DNA of 16,190 nucleotides, taken from Nocardioidaceae bacterium UBA4001 (GTDB taxonomy: Bacteria > Actinomycetota > Actinomycetes > Propionibacteriales > Nocardioidaceae). A program made the translations under genes and the position numbers. The stretch spans positions 1 through 16,190 of the forward strand of contig DGBP01000026.1 of assembly GCA_002384855.1 (NCBI GenBank). The letters are read 5' to 3'. The notes beneath the pieces were generated by a model. That model was not told the origin of the DNA and searched no databases. It saw only the letters and a list, made by a program, of their open reading frames with translations. Every line of letters begins with the position of its first letter. The first letter of the stretch is position 1. Positions 7,033-12,423 of the stretch are shown here, in pieces.

Positions 7033-7596
7033 GTGCCCGAGTCGCTCAGGGAGGACCACGTCCGCGAGTTCACGCGCTCGGCGGTCCGGTCCGGCCTGCT
7101 CGACGAGCGGAAGCTGTACGACGAGGTGCTGCTGGCGGTCACCTCGGAGCTGCCGTTCGTCGAGGACCCGGAGACTGTCGCGCGAGCCTGGATCGAGGAG
7201 TTCACCGACGAGCTGCTGCTCGACGCGTCGGGGTGGCCCGAGGTCACCGACCACGACAGGCTGCAGGCGGCCTTCACGCGGCTCGAGGAGGCCGACATCG
7301 TCGTGCTCCAGGGCTGTGAGGACCACTGGGCCGCCAAGGACCTCCTCGACGCGAGCGTCGACCACCCTCCCCGCGGCATCGCCTGGTTCACCCAGCCCGA
7401 CGTCTGGCACGCCATCGACGAGGGCATGCTCGAGGTCAACGTCTGGCATCCGAGCACCGCGAACGTGGCGCCCGGCGACGCGCTTCTCGCCGAGGTGATC
7501 ACGGTCTTCGCCGAGCAGGGACTGCCGGCCCATTACGACGAGGGCCGGGTCGAGGTCTCCGCCCACTGGCAGCGCCGACCGGGCGTGAAGCCATGA
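7033..7596 (+). CDS. DUF6891-like protein of unknown function
   Basis: This 187-aa soluble, acidic protein has no signal peptide or membrane segment. It has a helical N-terminal half (RSGLLDERKLYDEVL, then a VARAWIEEFTDELL helix). The C-terminal half carries the pattern PRGIAWFTQPDVWHAIDEGMLEVNVW, then LLAEVITVFAEQGLPAHYDEG, then VEVSAHW. This resembles the DUF6891 family of actinobacteria as I recall it (GxxxFxxQDxxxA, then a helix, then AGLxxxWDG), but the assignment needs a profile search. GTG at 7033 is 3 bp after pdxS, and the stop overlaps pdxT by 4 bases (ATGA). It is therefore locked into the PLP operon, in the slot where mycobacteria carry a TesB-type thioesterase. The function is unknown. 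Confidence 0.72.
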   Translation: MPESLREDHVREFTRSAVRSGLLDERKLYDEVLLAVTSELPFVEDPETVARAWIEEFTDELLLDASGWPEVTDHDRLQAAFTRLEEADIVVLQGCEDHWAAKDLLDASVDHPPRGIAWFTQPDVWHAIDEGMLEVNVWHPSTANVAPGDALLAEVITVFAEQGLPAHYDEGRVEVSAHWQRRPGVKP

Positions 7597-8231
7597 GCGA
7601 CCGTCCCCTCGTGGGGGTTCTCGCGCTCCAGGGTGATGTCCGCGAGCACCGCGCGATGCTCGAGGCTGCGGGGGCCCGCACCACCGCCGTACGACGTCCG
7701 GCGGAGCTCGCCGGGCTCGACGGGATCGTCCTCCCCGGTGGCGAGTCGACCACGATGGGGAAGCTCGCGCGGATCTTCGAGCTGCTCGAGCCGCTGCGGG
7801 CAGCGATCCGCGCCGGGCTGCCGGCGTACGGCACGTGCGCGGGCATGATCATGCTGGCCGACCACCTCGAGAACGGCGTCGCCGGTCAGGAGACCATCGG
7901 CGGGCTCGACGTCGTGGTGCGCCGCAACGCCTTCGGTCGCCAGGTGGAGTCCTTCGAGGCGCCGGTGGACGTCGAAGGGCTCGCCGACCCGTTCCACGCC
8001 GTCTTCATCCGGGCCCCCTGGGTGGAGAAGGTGGGATCGGGCGTCGAGGTCGTCGCCCGGGTCGCGTCCGGGGAGGAAGTCGGTAGGATCGTCGCCGTTC
8101 GGCAGGCGAACCTGCTCGCCACGTCGTTCCACCCCGAGATCACGGGGGACCACAGAATGCACGCGCTGTTCGTCGCCATGGTCCGGTCGCGCCCGGGCCT
8201 CGCGGACGGTGGCACCGACGACCGGAAGTAG
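7593..8231 (+). CDS. pdxT: Pyridoxal 5'-phosphate synthase, glutaminase subunit PdxT
   Basis: This 212-aa class I glutamine amidotransferase hydrolyses glutamine and passes ammonia to PdxS. The triad is visible: nucleophile C82 in YGTCAGMIML, H180 and E182 in SFHPEI. G49-G-E-S52 (PGGESTTMGKL) is the conserved Pdx2 substrate/oxyanion motif. The N-terminus VGVLALQGDVREH is diagnostic of the family. The ATG overlaps the upstream stop (ATGA), indicating translational coupling with the DUF6891-like gene. The stop is 12 bp before yebC. The length is close to the usual 190-200 aa, with a short extra C-terminal tail. Confidence 0.97.
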   Translation: MSDRPLVGVLALQGDVREHRAMLEAAGARTTAVRRPAELAGLDGIVLPGGESTTMGKLARIFELLEPLRAAIRAGLPAYGTCAGMIMLADHLENGVAGQETIGGLDVVVRRNAFGRQVESFEAPVDVEGLADPFHAVFIRAPWVEKVGSGVEVVARVASGEEVGRIVAVRQANLLATSFHPEITGDHRMHALFVAMVRSRPGLADGGTDDRK

Positions 8232-8243
8232 GGGCAACACCTC

Positions 8244-9014
8244 ATGTCTGGCCACTCCAAATGGGCGACCACGAAGCACAAGAAGGCCGTCATCGACGCC
8301 CGTCGCGGGAAGCTCTTCGCCAAGCTGATCAAGAACGTCGAGGTCGCCGCCCGGATGGGTGGTGGTGACCCCGCCGGCAACCCGACGCTCTACGACGCCA
8401 TCCAGAAGGCCAAGAAGTCATCGGTCCCCAACGACAACATCGACCGAGCCGTCAAGAGGGGCTCCGGCGCCGAGGCCGGCGGGGCCGACTACCAGACGAT
8501 CATGTACGAGGGCTACGGCCCGCACGGCGTCGCGCTGCTCATCGAGTGCCTGACCGACAACAAGAACCGCGCCGCGATGGAGGTCCGCACCGCGATCTCC
8601 CGCAACGGCGGCAACCTCGCCGACCCCGGCTCGGTGTCGTACATGTTCAACCGCAAGGGCGTCGTGATCGTGCCCAAGGAGCAGGAGAGCGGAAAGCCGG
8701 TCGAGGAGGACGACGTCCTCGAGGCCACCCTCGACGCGGGCGCCGAGGAGGTCAACGACATCGGTGAGGCCTTCGAGGTGATCAGCGAGGCCACTGACCT
8801 CGTCGCGGTGCGCACCGCGCTTCAGGCGGCCGGGGTCGACTACGACTCCGCCGAGGCGTCGTTCGTGCCGACGATGACCGTCGAGGTCGACCTCGACGAG
8901 GCCCGCAAGGTGGTCCGCCTCGTGGAGGCGCTGGAGGATCTCGACGACGTGCAGGACGTCTTCGGCAACCATGACGTGTCCGACGAGGTGATGGCGGCTC
9001 TCGACGAGGAGTGA
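8244..9014 (+). CDS. YebC/PmpR (TACO1) family protein
   Basis: This 256-aa protein begins with the invariant block MSGHSKWATTKHKKA and continues with RGKLFAKLIKNVEVAARMGGGDP and VPNDNIDRAVKRG. These define the family, as does GYGPHGVALLIECLTDNKNR. Older annotation calls it a transcriptional regulator; more recent work ties YebC/TACO1 proteins to relieving ribosome stalling, including at proline-rich stretches. It is predicted cytosolic. The ATG at 8244 is 12 bp past pdxT, with AGGGG at 8230-8234 as a rather distant ribosome binding site. Its place between pdxT and ruvC is the standard actinobacterial order. The protein is full length with no oddity. Confidence 0.95.
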   Translation: MSGHSKWATTKHKKAVIDARRGKLFAKLIKNVEVAARMGGGDPAGNPTLYDAIQKAKKSSVPNDNIDRAVKRGSGAEAGGADYQTIMYEGYGPHGVALLIECLTDNKNRAAMEVRTAISRNGGNLADPGSVSYMFNRKGVVIVPKEQESGKPVEEDDVLEATLDAGAEEVNDIGEAFEVISEATDLVAVRTALQAAGVDYDSAEASFVPTMTVEVDLDEARKVVRLVEALEDLDDVQDVFGNHDVSDEVMAALDEE

Positions 9015-9063
9015 CCGAGCAGGCGGCGGAGTGTCGTGCGCCGGGCCTGGGGGACCCGTCGGT

Positions 9064-9069
9064 TAGGTT
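9064..9069 (+). promoter_or_regulatory. Candidate -10 box of the ruvC promoter
   Basis: TAGGTT fits the TAnnnT -10 pattern and sits 3 bases upstream of the LexA box. Transcription would start at about 9075-9078, inside the operator, so LexA binding would block initiation. The -35 region (about 9041-9046) is poor. Confidence 0.5.
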
Positions 9070-9072
9070 GGG

Positions 9073-9090
9073 TCCGAACATGTGTTCGGA
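9073..9090 (+). promoter_or_regulatory. LexA-binding SOS box upstream of ruvCAB
   Basis: TCCGAAC-ATGT-GTTCGGA has perfect 7-bp inverted arms around a 4-base centre. Its core GAACnnnnGTTC is the Gram-positive/actinobacterial LexA consensus. It lies 28 bases before the ruvC GTG, between a -10-like hexamer and the ribosome binding site. ruvCAB induction through such boxes is known in mycobacteria, so damage-inducible expression is expected. Confidence 0.9.
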
Positions 9091-9117
9091 CGACGCCGAC
9101 CAGGAAGGGGCCACCGC

Positions 9118-9642
9118 GTGCGCGTTCTCGGCATCGACCCGGGGCTGACCCGCTGCGGCATGGGCGTGGTGGAGGGCAGCGTGGGGCGACCGCTGTCCCT
9201 GGTGGACGTGAACGTCCTGCGGACCTCGTCCGCCGAGCCGGTGCCCGTGCGGCTGGTGACCATCGAGAAGGGCGTGGACGCCTGGATCGAGGAGTACGCC
9301 CCCGACGCCGTGGCCGTGGAGCGGGTGTTCGCGCGCTCCGACGTCAGCACGATCATGGGCACCGCCCAGGCGAGCGGCATCGCGATGGTGTGCGCCGCCC
9401 GCCGCGGTCTGCCGGTCGTGCTGCACACCCCCAGCGAGGTCAAGGCCGCCGTGACCGGCAGCGGCCGTGCCGACAAGGCGCAGGTCACCGCCATGGTCAC
9501 CCGCATCCTCCGGCTCACCTCCCCGCCGAAGCCCGCCGACGCCGCCGACGCGCTCGCGCTGGCCATCTGCCACATCTGGCGCGGTGGCGCCCAGAACCGT
9601 CTCGAGGCAGCCGCCGCCGCTGCCGGGAAGGGAGCACGATGA
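9118..9642 (+). CDS. ruvC: Holliday junction endodeoxyribonuclease RuvC
   Basis: This 174-aa RNase H-fold resolvase cuts four-way junctions symmetrically while bound to the RuvAB branch-migration motor. The four acidic metal ligands are visible: D7 (GIDPGLTRCG), E68 (AVERVF), D141 and D144 (PADAADALALAICH). The start is GTG at 9118 because AGGAAGGGG at 9102-9110 lies 7 bases upstream. The in-frame ATG at 9082 falls inside the LexA operator and would add 12 unrelated residues. The stop overlaps ruvA by 4 bases (ATGA). Expression is predicted to be under SOS control through the box at 9073-9090. Confidence 0.97.
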   Translation: MRVLGIDPGLTRCGMGVVEGSVGRPLSLVDVNVLRTSSAEPVPVRLVTIEKGVDAWIEEYAPDAVAVERVFARSDVSTIMGTAQASGIAMVCAARRGLPVVLHTPSEVKAAVTGSGRADKAQVTAMVTRILRLTSPPKPADAADALALAICHIWRGGAQNRLEAAAAAAGKGAR

Positions 9643-10253
9643 TCGCGTTCGTCCGAGGCACCGTCGCCGAGGTGTCGTTGACCTCCGCTGTGGTCGAGGT
9701 CGGTGGTGTCGGCCTCGAGGTGAACTGCACGCCGGGGACCCTCGCGTCCTTGCGGGAGGGCCAGGAGGCCCGTCTGCCCACGAGCATGATCGTCCGCGAG
9801 GACTCCATGACGATCTTCGGCTTCCTCGACGACGACGAGAAGTCGCTGTTCGAGATGCTGCTCACCGCCAGCGGCGTCGGCCCGAAGATCGCCCAGGCGA
9901 TGCTCGCGGTGCTCTCGCCCGACGACCTGCGCCGCGCGGTCACCACCGAGGACGTGAAGGCGCTGACCCGGGTGCCCGGCATCGGCCAGAAGGGCGCGCA
10001 GCGGATCATCCTCGAGCTCAAGGACCGGATCGCCCCCCCGAGCGGGGCCTCCCTGCCCCGGGCGGGCACCAGCCCTGCTGCGCAGGAGGCGCCCTGGCGT
10101 GGACAGGTGCACGCCGGCCTGGTCGGTCTCGGCTGGTCGGCCAAGGAGGCCGAGAGGGCCGTGGACGCGGTGGCTCCCGACGCACCTGCCGACGGCGTCG
10201 CCGACGTCGCCGCCCTGCTGCGTGCGGCTCTCCGCAGCCTGAGCAAGGCGTGA
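9639..10253 (+). CDS. ruvA: Holliday junction DNA helicase subunit RuvA
   Basis: This 204-aa protein forms the tetramer that clamps the Holliday junction and recruits RuvB. The N-terminal OB-fold begins MIAFVRGTVAEV. Two helix-hairpin-helix motifs are recognisable: LLTASGVGPKIAQAML (about residues 71-86) and LTRVPGIGQKGAQRIILEL (about residues 108-126). A proline/alanine-rich flexible linker (about residues 130-150) leads to the C-terminal RuvB-binding domain (GLVGLGWSAKEAERAV). The ATG overlaps the ruvC stop. The frame is open far upstream through ruvC, but the OB-fold start and coupling fix the ATG at 9639. ruvB begins 4 bp after the stop. Confidence 0.97.
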   Translation: MIAFVRGTVAEVSLTSAVVEVGGVGLEVNCTPGTLASLREGQEARLPTSMIVREDSMTIFGFLDDDEKSLFEMLLTASGVGPKIAQAMLAVLSPDDLRRAVTTEDVKALTRVPGIGQKGAQRIILELKDRIAPPSGASLPRAGTSPAAQEAPWRGQVHAGLVGLGWSAKEAERAVDAVAPDAPADGVADVAALLRAALRSLSKA

Positions 10254-10257
10254 TCGC

Positions 10258-11379
10258 GTGAGTGACAGCAGCCGCCGGATGACCGAGCAGGAGTACGACG
10301 CCGCCGAACTCGCCTACGCCGACAGCCGCTCGCTCGTGACGGCCGAGGCCGAGGGCGACGAGCGTGCCGTGGAGGCCGCCCTACGTCCGCGCACCCTCGA
10401 CGAGGTGATCGGCCAGGAGCGTGTGCGTGAGCAGCTGTCCCTGGTCCTCCAGGCAGCCCGGCACCGCCAGGCCGTCCCCGACCACGTCCTGCTCGCCGGG
10501 CCGCCCGGCCTCGGCAAGACGACCCTGGCGATGATCATCGCTGCCGAGATGTCGTCGCCGCTGCGGCTGACCTCCGGCCCCGCCATCACGCACGCCGGCG
10601 ACCTCGCCGCGATCCTTTCCGGCATGAACGACGGCGACGTCCTCTTCGTCGACGAGATCCACCGCATGTCCCGGCCCGCCGAGGAGATGCTCTACATGGC
10701 CATGGAGGACTTCCGGGTCGACGTGGTCATCGGGAAGGGGCCCGGCGCCACGGCCATCCCGCTGGAGATCCCGCCGTTCACGCTCGTCGGCGCCACCACC
10801 CGGGCCGGTCTGCTGCCCAGCCCGCTGCGCGACCGGTTCGGCTTCACCGCCCACCTGGAGTTCTACGAGCCGGACGACCTGGAGCTCATCGTCCGGCGTT
10901 CGGCGGGGCTCCTGGGCGTCGACTTCACCGGCGAGGGGGCCGCCGAGATCGCGTCCCGGTCGCGGGGCACGCCCCGGATCGCCAACCGGCTGCTGCGCCG
11001 GGTCCGGGACTACGCCCAGGTCCGCGCGGACGGCACGGTGACGCTCGACCTGGCGCACCGCGCCCTCGACCTGTATGAGGTCGACCGCTCGGGCCTCGAC
11101 CGGCTCGACAGGTCCGTCCTCGACGCGTTGTGCCGTCGCTTCGCCGGCGGCCCTGTCGGGGTCAGCACGCTGGCCGTGGCGGTCGGGGAGGAGCGGGAGA
11201 CCGTGGAGGAGGTCGCCGAGCCGTTCCTGGTCCGCATGGGGATGCTGGCGCGCACCCCGCGTGGACGGGTGGCCACGCCCGCTGCGTGGGAGCATCTCGG
11301 GCTCGCCGTCCCGGCCGACGCGGCGTTCGGCCTCGCGCAGCCCGACCTGTTCGCCGACGAGGACGAGGGGCGCGGCTAG
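10258..11379 (+). CDS. ruvB: Holliday junction branch migration ATPase RuvB
   Basis: This 373-aa AAA+ ring motor pulls DNA through the RuvA-bound junction. Walker A is G81-PPGLGKT (GPPGLGKTT, residues 81-89), Walker B is D132-EIH in FVDEIHR, and sensor 1 lies in GATTRAG (from residue 178). The arginine finger region is PLRDRFG, and sensor 2 lies in GTPRIANRLLRRVRD. A C-terminal winged-helix domain follows. GTG at 10258 is used, 4 bp after ruvA; an in-frame ATG at 10279 is a possible alternative start. The N-terminal extension before the conserved ALRPRTLDEVIGQ block (about residues 40-52) is longer than in E. coli and typical of actinobacteria. Its TAG stop forms part of the next promoter's -10 box. 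Confidence 0.97.
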   Translation: MSDSSRRMTEQEYDAAELAYADSRSLVTAEAEGDERAVEAALRPRTLDEVIGQERVREQLSLVLQAARHRQAVPDHVLLAGPPGLGKTTLAMIIAAEMSSPLRLTSGPAITHAGDLAAILSGMNDGDVLFVDEIHRMSRPAEEMLYMAMEDFRVDVVIGKGPGATAIPLEIPPFTLVGATTRAGLLPSPLRDRFGFTAHLEFYEPDDLELIVRRSAGLLGVDFTGEGAAEIASRSRGTPRIANRLLRRVRDYAQVRADGTVTLDLAHRALDLYEVDRSGLDRLDRSVLDALCRRFAGGPVGVSTLAVAVGEERETVEEVAEPFLVRMGMLARTPRGRVATPAAWEHLGLAVPADAAFGLAQPDLFADEDEGRG

Positions 11380-11382
11380 ACT
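11377..11382 (+). promoter_or_regulatory. Candidate -10 box of the yajC promoter
   Basis: TAGACT overlaps the ruvB stop codon (TAG) and lies 59 bases before the yajC GTG. The same hexamer occurs before the rel gene at 12381-12386. A perfect palindrome at 11394-11405 would lie just after the start site. The -35 region is not recognisable. Confidence 0.45.
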
Positions 11383-11393
11383 CGGCCGCCGAC

Positions 11394-11405
11394 CGCCGTA
11401 CGGCG
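11394..11405 (+). promoter_or_regulatory. 12-bp palindrome in the yajC leader
   Basis: CGCCGTACGGCG is perfectly self-complementary. It lies about 5 bases downstream of the start site expected from the -10 box at 11377-11382, a usual place for a repressor operator. I do not recognise a cognate regulator, and short GC-rich palindromes also arise by chance in DNA of this composition. Confidence 0.25.
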
Positions 11406-11441
11406 TCGACACGGACCGCAAGCAACACGAGGAGCCCCCCT

Positions 11442-11753
11442 GTGACTGATGACAACGGCAGCCTGATCGGGACGCTGCTCCCGCTTCTCCTGATCGTCCT
11501 GGCGTTCTGGCTGCTGGTGATCCGGCCCGCCCGCAAGCGGCAGCAGGAGATGACCCGGATCCAAAACAGCGTGAGCATCGGCTCGGAGGTCATGCTCGGT
11601 TCGGGGATCTACGGCACGGTCGTGTCGATCGGGGACGACACGCTGCAGGTCGCCGTGGCGCCGGGCACCGACATCAAGGTGGCCAAGCAGGCGGTGGTCC
11701 GCGTGATCGACGGCTCCACCCAAGGGCCCGACGCCACCCCCGAACAGCTCTGA
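11442..11753 (+). CDS. yajC: Preprotein translocase accessory subunit YajC
   Basis: This 103-aa inner-membrane protein has one N-terminal transmembrane helix (about residues 8-25, GTLLPLLLIVLAFWLLVI). It is followed by the family signature RPARKRQQEM and a small cytosolic domain (VSIGSEVMLGSGIYGTVVSI). YajC associates with SecD-SecF and SecYEG to assist export. The start is GTG at 11442, with GAGGAG at 11429-11434 as ribosome binding site; the frame is open much further upstream through ruvB. In most actinobacteria secD and secF follow directly. Here the next gene is apt, 13 bp after the stop, so its usual partners are not encoded in this window. Confidence 0.95.
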   Translation: MTDDNGSLIGTLLPLLLIVLAFWLLVIRPARKRQQEMTRIQNSVSIGSEVMLGSGIYGTVVSIGDDTLQVAVAPGTDIKVAKQAVVRVIDGSTQGPDATPEQL

Positions 11754-11766
11754 GCTGCGCGCCGAC

Positions 11767-12354
11767 GTGACGGGCACCCACCGCGCGACCGGTTCCGGCC
11801 AGGCATCGCTGCACGACGCCTACCTCGAGCAGCATCTCGACCGGCTGATCCGCGACATCCCCGACTTCCCCAAGCCCGGCGTGGTGTTCAAGGACATCAC
11901 GCCGCTGCTGGCAGACCATGACGGGTTCTCCGCCGTCATCGACGTGCTGGCGCGCGCCGGTCGTGACGACGGGGGCAACGTCGTCGTGGACAAGGTGGTC
12001 GGCATGGAGGCGCGCGGGTTCATCCTGGCTGCCCCCGTGGCTCTGGCGCTGGGCGCCGGCTTCGTCCCGGTCCGCAAGGCCGGAAAGCTGCCGGCCGACA
12101 CGCACTCGGTCGGGTACGCCCTGGAGTACGGCGAGGCGACGCTCGAGCTCCACCAGGACTCGGTGGCCCCGGGGGAGCGGGTGCTCCTCGTCGACGACGT
12201 GCTCGCCACGGGAGGCACGGTCGCCGCCACCGCCGAGCTGGTCGAGGCCTGCGGCGGGGTCGTCCACGGCGTCGCCGTGCTCATGGAGCTCTCCTTCCTT
12301 CCCGGCCGGGAGACCGTCGGCGACGTCCCGGTCACCGCCATCCGCACGGTCTGA
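11767..12354 (+). CDS. apt: Adenine phosphoribosyltransferase
   Basis: This 195-aa type I phosphoribosyltransferase converts adenine and PRPP to AMP (purine salvage, cytosolic). The N-terminal block IRDIPDFPKPGVVFKDITPLL is diagnostic of Apt, and VVGMEARGFILAAPVA holds the hood/loop region. The PRPP-binding motif is VLLVD143-D144-VLATGGT. The chosen start is GTG at 11767, the only good candidate, but its ribosome binding site is weak and the first 15 or so residues are not family-like. Translation may depend on coupling to yajC, 13 bp upstream. In related genomes secF, not yajC, precedes apt. The rel gene follows after 69 bp with its own promoter signal. Confidence 0.94.
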   Translation: MTGTHRATGSGQASLHDAYLEQHLDRLIRDIPDFPKPGVVFKDITPLLADHDGFSAVIDVLARAGRDDGGNVVVDKVVGMEARGFILAAPVALALGAGFVPVRKAGKLPADTHSVGYALEYGEATLELHQDSVAPGERVLLVDDVLATGGTVAATAELVEACGGVVHGVAVLMELSFLPGRETVGDVPVTAIRTV

Positions 12355-12380
12355 GGCACCCCCGGGCTGGGTCCCCGGCA

Positions 12381-12386
12381 TAGACT
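12381..12386 (+). promoter_or_regulatory. Candidate -10 box of the rel promoter
   Basis: TAGACT sits in the 69-bp apt-rel gap, 37 bases before the ATG, and would give a leader of about 30 nt carrying the GGAGG ribosome binding site at 12413-12417. The hexamer is identical to the one before yajC. The -35 region is weak. Confidence 0.45.
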
Positions 12387-12423
12387 GGGCGCTCACTGAC
12401 GTTGCGGACCTGGGAGGTGGGCG

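Noticed and set aside
5425..7566. A 713-codon open frame on the minus strand across the LemA-like gene, pdxS and the DUF6891-like gene
   Set aside because: It is antisense to well-supported genes, has Leu/Gly/Arg/His/Asp-rich shadow composition and no recognisable domain. Long antisense frames are expected at this GC content.
8083..8088. TAGGAT within pdxT as an internal promoter for yebC
   Set aside because: It lies more than 150 bases before yebC inside a conserved coding region, with no -35 box; the 12-bp pdxT-yebC spacing already explains expression.
9036..10253. A long plus frame that could suggest a RuvA protein with a 200-residue N-terminal extension
   Set aside because: The extension is ruvC read in another frame, arginine- and glycine-rich; the ATG at 9639 gives a standard RuvA start coupled to ruvC.
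12362..12378. Small CCGGG/CCCGG hairpin after apt as a terminator
   Set aside because: The 5-bp stem has no T-tract and overlaps the region expected for the rel promoter; too weak to call.
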